Shown here in pieces: positions 34,571 to 43,017 of a DNA stretch of 64,000 bases. The notes under the pieces are model-generated. The model had not been told where the DNA came from and did no database searches. It saw nothing but the letters and a program-made list of their open reading frames with translations. This DNA is from Cellulomonas sp. Root485 (GTDB taxonomy: Bacteria; Actinomycetota; Actinomycetes; Actinomycetales; Cellulomonadaceae), in contig NZ_LMFC01000005.1 in the NCBI RefSeq assembly GCF_001426705.1, positions 124,001 to 188,000 on the forward strand. The letters are read 5' to 3'. The position numbers and the translations under genes are program-made. The number at the start of each line of letters is the position of its first letter. Positions within the stretch are counted from its first letter, which is position 1.

Positions 34571-34620
34571 GTTATCAGCCGATGCCTACGGTCGCTCTTG
34601 TTAGTAATCAATCAATGCCA
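34571..34620. promoter_or_regulatory. A/T-rich divergent control region of the TetR-MFS pair
   Basis: The stretch holds TTGTTAGTAATCAATCAAT followed by GCCAACAA, with TTGTT/AACAA ends, and TGACATGTTATCA over the TetR -10. Its low G+C stands out. Both are candidate TetR sites; neither is a perfect palindrome. Confidence 0.45.
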
Positions 34621-34634
34621 ACAAGGAGACCCTC

Positions 34635-36071
34635 GTGACCGTCACGATGCCGGCACCGGCCGGGCTGCCCGTCGCGCCACCTCCCGTGCGGCGCCGCCGC
34701 GGCACGGCCGTCGCGCTCATCGCCGCGTCCGTGCCGATGTTCATGGCGACCCTCGACAACCTCGTCATGACCACCGCGCTCCCCGTCCTGCGCACTGAGC
34801 TGTCCGCCACCCTCGAGCAGCTGCAGTGGATGGTGAACGCCTACACGCTCAGCTTCGCCACCCTGATGATCGCCGCCGCGACCCTGGGCGACCGGTGGGG
34901 ACGCCGCCGGGTGTTCGTCGCCGGCATCGTCGTGTTCGCGCTCGCCTCGATCGCCTCGGCCCTGGCCACCAGCGCCGAGCTGCTCATCGCCGCCCGCGCG
35001 GTGCAGGGCGCCGGCGCCGCGGCGATCATGCCGCTGTCCCTCACGCTGCTCGCCGGCGCCGTCCCTGCCGCCCGACGCGCGATGGCGATCGGGGTCTGGG
35101 GCGGCGTCTCCGGGCTCGGCGTCGCACTCGGACCCGTGATCGGCGGCGCCGTGGTCGACGGGATCTCGTGGGAGGCCATCTTCTGGATCAACGTCCCGGT
35201 GGCCGTCGTCGCCGTCCCGCTCGTGCTGTGGGCGCTGCCGGAGTCGCACGGCCGACGTCAGCCGCTCGACCTCGCCGGGCTGGCCCTGGCGGGTGCCGGC
35301 ATCCTCTCGCTCGTCTGGGCGATCATCCGGGGCAACGACGACGGCTGGGGCTCGGTCACGGTCGTCGGCGGCATGCTGCTCGGCGCCCTCCTGCTCGGCG
35401 CCTTCCTGCTCCGCGAGTCGCACACCGACCACCCGCTGATCCCGCTGCGGCTGTTCCGGGTGCGCTCGTTCGCCGTGGCCAACGGGAGCGCGCTGGTGTT
35501 CTCGTTCGGCGTCTTCGGCCTCGTGTTCCTGCTCGCCCAGTACCTGCAGATCGGGATGGGCTTCACGCCTCTGGAGGCCGGCATCCGCACGCTGCCGTGG
35601 ACGGCCGCGCCGATGATCTTCGCGCCGATCGCCGGGATGCTCGCTCCCCGCGTCGGGGTGCGCCCGCTCCTCGCCGCGGGGCTCGCCCTGCAGGCCGCTG
35701 GACTGGCGTGGCAGGGGCTCATCGTCTCCACCGACGGTCTCGTCTACGCCGACCTCGTGCCCGGGCTCGCCCTGGCCGGCATCGGCATGGGTCTGACCTT
35801 CGCGCCGAGCGCGACGGCCGTGCTCTTCGACATGGCGCCCGACGACCACGGCACCGCCAGCTCGGTCAACGCGACGATCCGCGAGATCGGCGGGGCGCTG
35901 GGCGTCGCCGCGCTCGTCGCGGTGTTCACCGCGTCGGACGGCACCCTGACCCCCGACGGCTATGTCGCCGGTCTGCAGCCTGCGGCCCTCGTCGCCGCGG
36001 TCGTGGTGGCGCTCGGGGCCCTCATGGTGCTGGTGTGGATGCCGCGCGACACGGGACGCCAACGCCTCTGA
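34635..36071 (+). CDS. DHA2 (EmrB/QacA) family MFS drug exporter
   Basis: A 478-residue membrane protein with 14 predicted helices. Signatures: FMATLDNLVMTTALPVL in helix 1 (the D1 motif of DHA2), LGDRWGRRRVF (motif A), ARAVQGAGAAAIMP (motif B) and GGVSGLGVALGPVIGG (motif C of drug exporters). GTG start with AAGGAGACC upstream. Probably exports a hydrophobic or cationic compound by proton exchange under the divergent TetR; substrate unknown. Confidence 0.93.
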   Translation: MTVTMPAPAGLPVAPPPVRRRRGTAVALIAASVPMFMATLDNLVMTTALPVLRTELSATLEQLQWMVNAYTLSFATLMIAAATLGDRWGRRRVFVAGIVVFALASIASALATSAELLIAARAVQGAGAAAIMPLSLTLLAGAVPAARRAMAIGVWGGVSGLGVALGPVIGGAVVDGISWEAIFWINVPVAVVAVPLVLWALPESHGRRQPLDLAGLALAGAGILSLVWAIIRGNDDGWGSVTVVGGMLLGALLLGAFLLRESHTDHPLIPLRLFRVRSFAVANGSALVFSFGVFGLVFLLAQYLQIGMGFTPLEAGIRTLPWTAAPMIFAPIAGMLAPRVGVRPLLAAGLALQAAGLAWQGLIVSTDGLVYADLVPGLALAGIGMGLTFAPSATAVLFDMAPDDHGTASSVNATIREIGGALGVAALVAVFTASDGTLTPDGYVAGLQPAALVAAVVVALGALMVLVWMPRDTGRQRL

Positions 36072-36077
36072 CGCAGA

Positions 36078-36119
36078 GCACGACGGCGCCCCCTGGAGCT
36101 CCAGGGGGCGCCGTCGTGC
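36078..36119. terminator. Bidirectional terminator between MFS and rbfA
   Basis: A perfect 42-bp palindrome with 21-nt arms, beginning GCACGACGGCGCCCCCTGGA and centred on GAGCTC (36096-36101), between convergent genes. It would form the same hairpin in both transcripts. Confidence 0.85.
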
Positions 36120-36124
36120 GTGGG

Positions 36125-36562
36125 TCAGTCGTCCGTCGCGTCCTCGTCGGCCTTCTTGTACGGGTCCGCGTCGCCCGCGAAGCTCGCCTGGGCGGCCAGC
36201 GCCGCGACCTCGCGGTCCCGACGGGCCGCCTCGAGCAGCGCGGCGTCCAGTTGTGCCGACGTGTCCGGCAGCGCGTCGAGGTGGAAGTCCAGCGACGGGG
36301 TCAGCCGGATGCCGGTCTGCTTGCCCACCTCGGAGCGGATGATCCCCTTCGCGCTCTCCAGCGCGGCAGCGGTGTCGGTGCGCGCGGCGTCGTCGCCGAG
36401 CACCGTGTAGAAGACGTCGGCGTGCTGGAGGTCACCGGTCACGCGGACGTCGGTGACGGTGACGAAGCCCAGGCGCGGGTCCTTGATCCGGGTGTCGAGC
36501 ATCTGCGCGACGACCTGCTGGATGCGCTCGCTGAGCTTGCGGGCGCGGGCTGTGTCCGCCAT
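36125..36562 (-). CDS. rbfA: Ribosome-binding factor A
   Basis: A 145-residue 30S maturation factor that binds near the 5' helix of 16S rRNA. It has the family core RARKLSERIQQVVAQML, DPRLGFVTVTDVRVTGDL, ADVFYTVLG and RLTPSLDFHLD. The C-terminal ~25 residues are acidic. ATG with AAGGAGCG upstream. Downstream of infB but behind a strong hairpin. Confidence 0.96.
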   Translation of the reverse strand: MADTARARKLSERIQQVVAQMLDTRIKDPRLGFVTVTDVRVTGDLQHADVFYTVLGDDAARTDTAAALESAKGIIRSEVGKQTGIRLTPSLDFHLDALPDTSAQLDAALLEAARRDREVAALAAQASFAGDADPYKKADEDATDD

Positions 36563-36591
36563 CGGATCGCTCCTTCTGTCTAGGTGAGAGA

Positions 36592-36626
36592 CCGCAGGGC
36601 GGGCGAGTTTCTCGCCCGCCCTGCGG
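36592..36626 (-). terminator. Hairpin between infB and rbfA
   Basis: A 16-bp perfect stem (36592-36607 with 36611-36626) closed by a 3-nt loop, 17 bp after the infB stop. It would lower rbfA readthrough or mark an RNA processing site. Confidence 0.75.
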
Positions 36627-36642
36627 TTGGTGATCACTGAGG

Positions 36643-39525
36643 TCAGGCGCGAGGCTTCTCGCGCATCTCCCAGGTCTCGATGGTGTCGCCGATCTCGACG
36701 TCGTTGAACGACCCCAGGCCGATACCGCACTCGAAGCCCTCGCGGACCTCCGTGGCGTCGTCCTTGAACCGCTTGAGCGACTCGATCGTCAGGTTGTCGC
36801 CGACGACCTTGCCACCACGCGTGACGCGCGCCTTCGTGTTCCGTCGGATGAGGCCCGACCGGACGATCGAGCCGGCGATGTTGCCGAACTTCGACGACCG
36901 GAAGACCTCGCGCACCTCGGCGGAACCGAGCTGCACCTCCTCGTACTCCGGCTTGAGCATGCCCTTGAGGGCCGCCTCGACGTCGTCGATCGCCTGGTAG
37001 ATGACCGAGTAGAAGCGCACGTCGACGCCCTCGCGGTCAGCCAGCTCCTCGACGCGCTCCGCGTACTTGACGTTGAAGCCGATGATGATCGCCGAGTCGA
37101 CGGTGGCCAGGTTGACGTCGTTCTGCGTGATGGCACCCACCCCACGGTGGATGACCCGCAGCTCGACCTCCTCGCCCACGTCGATCTTGAGCAGTGCGTC
37201 CTCGAGCGCCTCGACGGCACCGGAGACGTCGCCCTTGAGGACCAGGTTGAGGGTCTCGACCTTGCCCTGCTGGAGCGCCTGCGTGAAGTCCTCGAGGCTG
37301 ATGCGCTTGCGACGCTTGGCCAGGAGGGCGGCACGCTCGGCCGCCTCGCGCTTCTCGCCGATCTGACGCGCGGTGCGGTCGTCCGGAGCCACGATGAACG
37401 TGTCGCCGGCGCGGGGCACCGAGGTCAGGCCGAGCACCTGGACGGGGCGCGACGGACCGGCCACGAGGACCGGCTCACCGTGCTCGTCGAACATCGCGCG
37501 GACTCGACCGTACGCCGTACCGGCGACGATCGAGTCGCCGACGTTCAGCGTGCCGGACTGCACGAGCACCGTCGCGACGGCACCGCGGCCCTTGTCGAGG
37601 TTCGCCTCGATGGCGACACCACGAGCGTCCTTGTCGGCGTTGGCCCGCAGGTCCAGGGCCGCGTCCGCCGTGAGGAGGACCGCCTCGAGCAGCTGGTCGA
37701 TGCCGACGTTCTGCTTCGCGGAGACGTTGACGAACATCGTGTCGCCGCCGTACTCCTCGGCCACCAGGTTGTACTCGGTGAGCTGCTGGCGGATCTTGTC
37801 GGGGTTGGCCCCCTCCTTGTCCACCTTGTTGACCGCGACCACGATCGGGACGCCGGCCGCCTGGGCGTGGTTGAGCGCCTCGATGGTCTGCGGCATCACG
37901 CCGTCGTCGGCTGCGACCACGAGGATCGCGATGTCAGTCACCTGCGCACCACGGGCACGCATGGCGGTGAACGCCTCGTGGCCCGGGGTGTCGATGAACG
38001 TGACGGCACGGTCGGTGCCCTCGTGCACGGTGTGCACCTGGTAGGCGCCGATGTGCTGGGTGATCCCGCCGGCCTCGCCCGCGACGACGTCCGTCTGACG
38101 GATGGCGTCGAGGAGCTTGGTCTTTCCGTGGTCGACGTGACCCATGACGGTGACGACCGGCGGACGCGCCGTCAGGTCGTCGTCGCCCTCGGCCTCGAGC
38201 TCGGCATCCAGGTCGATGTCGAAGGCCCCGAGCAGCTCGCGGTCCTCCTCCTCGGCCGACACCATCTCGATGATGTAGCCGAGCTCCTCGGCCAGCGTGC
38301 CGAACGTGTCCTCGTCCAGCGACTGCGTCGCCGTGGCCATCTCACCGAGGTGGAACAGCACGGTGACCAGCGCGGCCGGGTTGGCGTCGATCTTGTCGGC
38401 GAAGTCGTTCAGCGACGAGCCGTGGCGCAGGCGGACGACGGTCTTGCCGTTGCCGCGAGGAACCTGCACGCCACCCAGCGAGGGGGCCTGCATCTGCTCG
38501 AACTCTTGACGCTTCGCACGCTTCGACTTGCGGCCACGGACGGGACGACCGCCCGCACGACCGAACGCACCCTGCGTGCTGCCGCGACCGGCACCGCCGG
38601 GACGACCGCCACCGCCACCGGGACGACCGGCGAAACCGCCACCGCCACCGGGAGCGCCACCGGGCGCACCGCCACCGCCGCCGGGACGACCGGCGTAGCC
38701 GCCGCGCGCACCGCCACCGGCACCGCCGGGTCCGCCACGGCCACCAGGGCCGGCCGGACGCTCACCGGGACGGCCGACGCCGCTGGACGTCTTGCCCGGC
38801 ATCATGCCCGGGTTGGGACGGGGACCACCCGGGCGGGGACCGCCGGGACGGGGACCGCCGGGACGCTCGCCGGCCGAGGCGGCCGGAGCACCCTCGGCAG
38901 CGGCGGGACGCCGGTCACGGTCGCCCGGACGCGGCATGCCCTGCGACGGCGCGAACGGGTTGTTTCCCGGGCGCGGCGGACGAGGACCGCCGCCACCGGG
39001 GCGCTCGCCCTGGCGGGGCATGCCCTGCGACGGCGCGAACGGGTTGTTGCCCGGGCGGGCGGCAGGCGGGGCCTGACGCGGGCCGGGACGGACGGCCGGG
39101 CTCGAGGGAGCGGCCGTTGCCGAGGCGGCGGGCGCCTGCGCGGCGGCCGGGGCCGGGCGCGCGGGAGCCGGACGTGCCGGGGCGGGGGTTGCCGGAGCCG
39201 GGGCTGCGGGGGCAGCAGGGGCGGCGGGCGCAGCTGCCGCCGGTGCGGGGCGCGGGGCCTCGACCGGTGCGGCGGGTGCGGGTGCAGTGGGGGCAGCGGC
39301 CGCCGGGGCGGGCGCCGGGCGTGCCGGCGCCTTCGGGGCGGGTGCTGCGGGGGCGGAACCTCCGCCACCGACCGGGTAGGTGTCCCGCAGCTTGCGGACG
39401 ACCGGCGGTTCGATGGTCGAGGATGCCGAGCGGACGAATTCACCGAACTCGTTCAGCTTGGTCATGATGGTCTTGCTGTCGACCCCGAGCTCTTTGGCGA
39501 GCTCGTAGACGCGGACCTTGGCCAC
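36643..39525 (-). CDS. infB: Translation initiation factor IF-2
   Basis: A 960-residue GTPase that places initiator tRNA on the 30S subunit. The N-terminal IF2_N module (AKVRVYELAKELGVDSKTIM) is followed by a long Ala/Pro then Gly/Pro/Arg low-complexity region (~60-335), the GTPase domain (GHVDHGKTKLLD; DTPGHEAF; NKVD), and domains III-IV. The low-complexity part carries an in-frame duplication (PGNNPFAPSQGMPR twice). GTG start with AGGAGAG upstream. Confidence 0.97.
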   Translation of the reverse strand: MAKVRVYELAKELGVDSKTIMTKLNEFGEFVRSASSTIEPPVVRKLRDTYPVGGGGSAPAAPAPKAPARPAPAPAAAAPTAPAPAAPVEAPRPAPAAAAPAAPAAPAAPAPATPAPARPAPARPAPAAAQAPAASATAAPSSPAVRPGPRQAPPAARPGNNPFAPSQGMPRQGERPGGGGPRPPRPGNNPFAPSQGMPRPGDRDRRPAAAEGAPAASAGERPGGPRPGGPRPGGPRPNPGMMPGKTSSGVGRPGERPAGPGGRGGPGGAGGGARGGYAGRPGGGGGAPGGAPGGGGGFAGRPGGGGGRPGGAGRGSTQGAFGRAGGRPVRGRKSKRAKRQEFEQMQAPSLGGVQVPRGNGKTVVRLRHGSSLNDFADKIDANPAALVTVLFHLGEMATATQSLDEDTFGTLAEELGYIIEMVSAEEEDRELLGAFDIDLDAELEAEGDDDLTARPPVVTVMGHVDHGKTKLLDAIRQTDVVAGEAGGITQHIGAYQVHTVHEGTDRAVTFIDTPGHEAFTAMRARGAQVTDIAILVVAADDGVMPQTIEALNHAQAAGVPIVVAVNKVDKEGANPDKIRQQLTEYNLVAEEYGGDTMFVNVSAKQNVGIDQLLEAVLLTADAALDLRANADKDARGVAIEANLDKGRGAVATVLVQSGTLNVGDSIVAGTAYGRVRAMFDEHGEPVLVAGPSRPVQVLGLTSVPRAGDTFIVAPDDRTARQIGEKREAAERAALLAKRRKRISLEDFTQALQQGKVETLNLVLKGDVSGAVEALEDALLKIDVGEEVELRVIHRGVGAITQNDVNLATVDSAIIIGFNVKYAERVEELADREGVDVRFYSVIYQAIDDVEAALKGMLKPEYEEVQLGSAEVREVFRSSKFGNIAGSIVRSGLIRRNTKARVTRGGKVVGDNLTIESLKRFKDDATEVREGFECGIGLGSFNDVEIGDTIETWEMREKPRA

Positions 39526-39567
39526 ATCTCTCCTGTCTCGGTCCGCCCGGACAGGGTCGGACCGTCG

Positions 39568-39615
39568 TTAGTACTGGGTACTCATCGCTGGGTACTCATC
39601 GGTGCGTGCTCATCG
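39568..39615 (-). repeat. 14-bp tandem repeats with an adjacent -10-like element before infB
   Basis: CTGGGTACTCATCG occurs twice head to tail (39574-39587, 39588-39601); a third unit at 39602-39615 has several substitutions. On the minus strand they directly precede TACTAA (39568-39573), a possible -10 for infB. They may be tandem regulator sites. Confidence 0.6.
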
Positions 39616-39673
39616 GGCAGCCATCGGCTTCCAACCCGCTTTCCGTATCGACGATCGGCCTCGCCACCGGGAA

Positions 39674-39940
39674 CTACCCGACGACGTCCTGCTCCTGCTG
39701 CTCGAGGTGGCGGTGGACCGCGCTCGTGTCGGGCTGCCCCGCTACTCGCAGGGCACGCCCGAACGCTCGCCGGCGTTCGGCCTTCTCGAGACATCCAGGA
39801 TCGGGGTGCAGCCATGCCCCCCTGCCCGGCATCCGGCGAGCGACGTCCACGACGAGTTCGTCCTGGACGGCGACCACCCTCAGCAGGGCTGACCTCGGGC
39901 CGGTGGCTCGGCACCCCACGCACGTGCGGAGCGGACCCAT
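39674..39940 (-). CDS. ylxR: YlxR-family RNA-binding protein
   Basis: An 88-residue protein with the DUF448 signature RTCVGCRATGPRSALLRVV, then MPGRGAWLHPDPGCLEKA and FGRALRV. It sits between nusA and infB as in most bacteria and probably binds RNA or RNase P. ATG 39940 gives the normal family length. An alternative GTG at 40060 overlaps the nusA stop as GTGA and would add 40 Arg/Pro-rich residues; a hairpin just before ATG 39940 keeps this open. Confidence 0.88.
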   Translation of the reverse strand: MGPLRTCVGCRATGPRSALLRVVAVQDELVVDVARRMPGRGAWLHPDPGCLEKAERRRAFGRALRVAGQPDTSAVHRHLEQQEQDVVG

Positions 39941-39941
39941 G

Positions 39942-39967
39942 CCAGAGACACCTTCGGGTGTCTGTGG
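39942..39967 (-). other. Hairpin abutting the ylxR start codon
   Basis: A stem of 7 perfect pairs plus 3 beyond a mismatch, with loop TTCG on the plus strand (CGAA in the mRNA), ends 1 nt before ATG 39940. The only purine-rich ribosome-site candidate, GAAGG, is inside it. Confidence 0.5.
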
Positions 39968-40056
39968 GGTCCGCCGGCTCGACGGGAGGAGCCGGACATC
40001 CGGCCCAGCCGCAGCAAGTCTACCGCGCCGCGGCTCCGGCGGCGTCACACGTGAGG

Positions 40057-41109
40057 TCACTCACTGCCGTCCGCACCATCATGGGCGCCCGAGGAAGCAC
40101 CTTCGGGCACCTCGGCGTCCGAGCGGATGTCGATGCGCCATCCGGTGAGCTTGGCGGCGAGGCGGGCGTTCTGGCCCTCCTTGCCGATCGCCAGCGACAG
40201 CTGGTAGTCCGGCACGATGACGCGGGCGGCGCGCGCCACGGGATCGACGACCGTCACCGAGAGCACCCGCGCCGGCGACAGGGCGTGAGCGATCATCTCC
40301 GCCGGGTCGTCCGCGTGGTCGACGATGTCGATCTTCTCGCCGTGCAGCTCCGCCATGACGGCCCGCACGCGGCCGCCCATCGGGCCGATGCAGGCGCCCT
40401 TGGCGTTGACGCCGGGGACGGTCGCACGGACGGACATCTTGGTGCGGTGCCCCGCCTCGCGCGCCATCGCGGTGATCTCCACCGTGCCGTCGGCGACCTC
40501 GGGAACCTCCAGCTCGAAGAGCTTGCGCACCAGGTTCGGATGCGTGCGGGACAGGGTCACCTGCGGGCCGCGCTGGCCGCGGGCGACCTCGAGGACGTAG
40601 CCACGGATCCTGTCGCCGTGGACGTACTCCTCGCCGGGGACCTGCTCGTGCGCGGGCAGGACCGCCTCGGTGCCACCCACGTCGATCAGCACGGTGCGCG
40701 GGTCACGCCCCTGCTGGATGACCCCACCGAGGACCTCGCCCTCCTTGCCGCGGAACGCCCCGAGCACCTGGTCGTCCTCGGCGTCGCGCAGGCGCTGCAC
40801 GATGACCTGGCGGGCCGTCGCGGTCGCGATGCGCCCGAAGCCGGCGGGGGTGTCGTCGAACTCGGGGCCGTCGGGCCCGGGCGGCGGCAGGACGCCCTCG
40901 TCGTCGGGCTCGCCCACGGGGGCGGCCTCACGGGCCCACACGGTCACGTGCCCGGTCTTGCGGTCCACCTCGACCCGCGCCCGCGTCTGGGCGCCCGGCG
41001 TCCGGTGGTAGGCGGACAGCAGCGCCTGCTCGATCGCGGAGACCAGCACGTCGAGGCTGATCTCCCGTTCGCGCTCGAGCAGCCGCAGCGTCTGCATGTC
41101 GATGTCCAT
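40057..41109 (-). CDS. nusA: Transcription termination/antitermination factor NusA
   Basis: A 350-residue protein that binds RNA polymerase and nascent RNA. Order: N-terminal polymerase-binding domain (~1-125), S1 (~130-200), KH1 with PGVNAKGACIGPMGGRVRAVM (~230-250) and KH2 with LSLAIGKEGQNARLAAKLTGW (~300-320). It lacks the acidic C-terminal repeats of E. coli NusA, as is normal in actinobacteria. It starts 1 bp after rimP. Confidence 0.96.
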   Translation of the reverse strand: MDIDMQTLRLLEREREISLDVLVSAIEQALLSAYHRTPGAQTRARVEVDRKTGHVTVWAREAAPVGEPDDEGVLPPPGPDGPEFDDTPAGFGRIATATARQVIVQRLRDAEDDQVLGAFRGKEGEVLGGVIQQGRDPRTVLIDVGGTEAVLPAHEQVPGEEYVHGDRIRGYVLEVARGQRGPQVTLSRTHPNLVRKLFELEVPEVADGTVEITAMAREAGHRTKMSVRATVPGVNAKGACIGPMGGRVRAVMAELHGEKIDIVDHADDPAEMIAHALSPARVLSVTVVDPVARAARVIVPDYQLSLAIGKEGQNARLAAKLTGWRIDIRSDAEVPEGASSGAHDGADGSE

Positions 41110-41110
41110 C

Positions 41111-41695
41111 TCAGCTCTCCTTGCCGGCAGCGGCGTCGCGGCCGGCCATCTCGTCTGGGTCCACGTCGTCCACAGGGCCGATGCCCGACAGGTCCACCTC
41201 GACGTGCGCGTGGCGCACGTCCGACAGGGACACGCGGACGGGCTCGCCCACCACCGGCTTGCGCCCCTTGAGCCCGGGCGTCACCGGCACCACGACGATC
41301 GCGTCGTCGGAGCGGTCCACCTCGGTCAGCCGCCCGGTCAGCGAGCCGCCGTCCAGCAGGGTCACCGTGACCAGGTGCCCGACGGCGTGCGTGAAGTGGC
41401 GGCGCTCGGTCAGCGGGCGGTCGACCCCGGGGCTCATCACGTCGAGCGTGTACTCGCCGACGATGATGTCGGCGGCGTCCAGGGCGTCGGAGACCGCTCG
41501 GGTGGCCTCGGCCACGCGGTCGAGGTCCAGGCCGGTCTCGTCGTCCTCCGTGACGTCGAGGACCACCTCGACGACCGACCGCGACCCTGCCTTGCGCACG
41601 GTGACGTCCTCGAGCAGAAGGCCTGCTGCGTCGACGGCGGGCTCCACGACGTCCCGGACGCGGTCAGCGTGTGTCGGGTGTGCTGGCGCGACCAT
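41111..41695 (-). CDS. rimP: Ribosome maturation factor RimP
   Basis: A 194-residue 30S assembly factor. Seen: LLLEDVTVRKAGSRSVVEVV, the SDALD block and YTLDVMSPGVDRPLTERRHF, the family hallmark. ATG 41695 has an AGGAGG site 6 nt upstream and starts the rimP-nusA-ylxR-infB unit. The C-terminal ~20 residues are an acidic tail. Confidence 0.95.
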   Translation of the reverse strand: MVAPAHPTHADRVRDVVEPAVDAAGLLLEDVTVRKAGSRSVVEVVLDVTEDDETGLDLDRVAEATRAVSDALDAADIIVGEYTLDVMSPGVDRPLTERRHFTHAVGHLVTVTLLDGGSLTGRLTEVDRSDDAIVVVPVTPGLKGRKPVVGEPVRVSLSDVRHAHVEVDLSGIGPVDDVDPDEMAGRDAAAGKES

Positions 41696-41824
41696 GTCAG
41701 CCTCCTGTCGGTCCAGCGGGTCGTCGGCGAGCGACGTTGCGACCCTGTGATGTTGTGGGACCACAGTAACGAGTCCGGGCGTGCCCGACGGCCGCGGCCC
41801 CGCGGCATGGCAGGATCACCGGCG

Positions 41825-42874
41825 ATGAGCGCGGACCAGAACCCTGCAGGCCACCGCGATCACGCGCGCCCGGGGAGCGCTGTCGTCCGCGCGCTCGCCG
41901 TCGCAGTGACGGTTCTCACGCTCGCGGCGTGCGGCCTGCGGGTGGAGACGCCTCCGCCTGTGGAGCCCAGCCCCGACGCCGTCGAGCAGGTCCGTGCCCG
42001 GACCGTCGCCGACTCGCTCGCCCTCTCCGCCGCGGCGACCGCGGCAGCGCTCCTGCCCGACGGCGCCGTCGAGCCGGTCGCTCCCGTGCTCGCGGACGTC
42101 ACCGGCTTCTCCGACCAGCACGCCGACCAGCTCGGCGGCGTCTACGTGTCCGGCCTGCCCGCACCCACGGGCTCCCCCACGACCAGCGCTCCGACGACGA
42201 CGGCAGCATCCGTGGCCGACGTCCTGGAGCAGCTCGCGTCGGCGACGCGCACAGCCCTGGCGGACGCCGACGCCGTGACCGACGCCCCGCTCGCCCGGCT
42301 CGTCGCCTCGGTCGCGACGTCCCGCGGGGAGCTGGCCACGCGCCTCGCGCAGGCCACCGGCGTCGAGGTGCCGTCGTTGGCCCCCGACGCGACGACCGCC
42401 ACGGCCGCCCCGACACCGAGCCCTTCCAGCACGGACGGCGACAGCCTGTCGGCCACCGAGATGGGTGTGCTCGCCCTCGTGCACGACGAGGCGGGCTACG
42501 GGTTCGAGGTGATCGCGGCCAAGCTCTCCGCCGAGCAGCGCGCGACCGCTGAGGCCAGTGCCGACGCGCACCGCGCCCGCTCCGAGGAGTGGGCCGCGGC
42601 CGCGGGGATCGACGGGTCTGCGCAGGATCCCCGCCGCGCCTCGTACACGCTGCCCGCCGGGCTCGACGACCCGACCGTCGCGACCGCCCTCGGGCGCTCG
42701 CTCGAGACCGCTGTCGCGGACGCGTACGCGAACGCCGTCGCCCAGGCCGGGCCCGGGAGCCGGGCGTCGTTGATCGAGAGCCTTCACCGGGCGACCGCCG
42801 ACGCCGCCGTCTGGGGCGCCACCCCGGTCCCGTTCCCCGGCCTCCCAGAGCGCGCCCAGCAGCCGACGGGCTGA
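41825..42874 (+). CDS. DUF4439 ferritin-like lipoprotein
   Basis: A 349-residue protein with a lipoprotein signal (lipobox LAACG, Cys near residue 39), a Ser/Thr/Pro-rich region (~115-125 and ~200-215), and a C-terminal helical domain beginning MGVLALVHDEAGYGFEVIAAKL that resembles DUF4439/ferritin-like bundles. This family is often encoded next to rimP in actinobacteria. Metal ligands are not obvious. It is divergent from rimP. An in-frame ATG at 41807 is an alternative start. Confidence 0.75.
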   Translation: MSADQNPAGHRDHARPGSAVVRALAVAVTVLTLAACGLRVETPPPVEPSPDAVEQVRARTVADSLALSAAATAAALLPDGAVEPVAPVLADVTGFSDQHADQLGGVYVSGLPAPTGSPTTSAPTTTAASVADVLEQLASATRTALADADAVTDAPLARLVASVATSRGELATRLAQATGVEVPSLAPDATTATAAPTPSPSSTDGDSLSATEMGVLALVHDEAGYGFEVIAAKLSAEQRATAEASADAHRARSEEWAAAAGIDGSAQDPRRASYTLPAGLDDPTVATALGRSLETAVADAYANAVAQAGPGSRASLIESLHRATADAAVWGATPVPFPGLPERAQQPTG

Positions 42875-42897
42875 CCCCTCCCGCGCGACCCGGCGGG

Positions 42898-43004
42898 ACG
42901 TCCGAGCATCCGGTCGCCCAGGCGGCCGGTCGCTCGGACGTCAGCACCCTCCAACCGGCGACGTCCGCATGTTCGGTCGCCAGGGCGACCGAACATGCGG
43001 ACGT
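42898..43004. repeat. Two related 44-bp palindromic units between DUF4439 and proS
   Basis: Units at 42898-42941 and 42961-43004 are each 44 bp, start ACGTCCG, end CGGACGT and share a CGGTCGCC core. The second is a perfect 21-bp stem with a 2-nt loop; the first has a 10-bp outer and ~9-bp inner stem. The convergent position suggests terminator function; the likeness suggests a repeat family. Confidence 0.75.
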
Positions 43005-43017
43005 TGCGCGGGTGTGG

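Noticed and set aside
38560..39060. Dense short G/C repeats resembling a satellite or CRISPR
   Set aside because: They encode the Gly/Pro/Arg-rich linker of IF-2 in frame; no spacers or cas genes.
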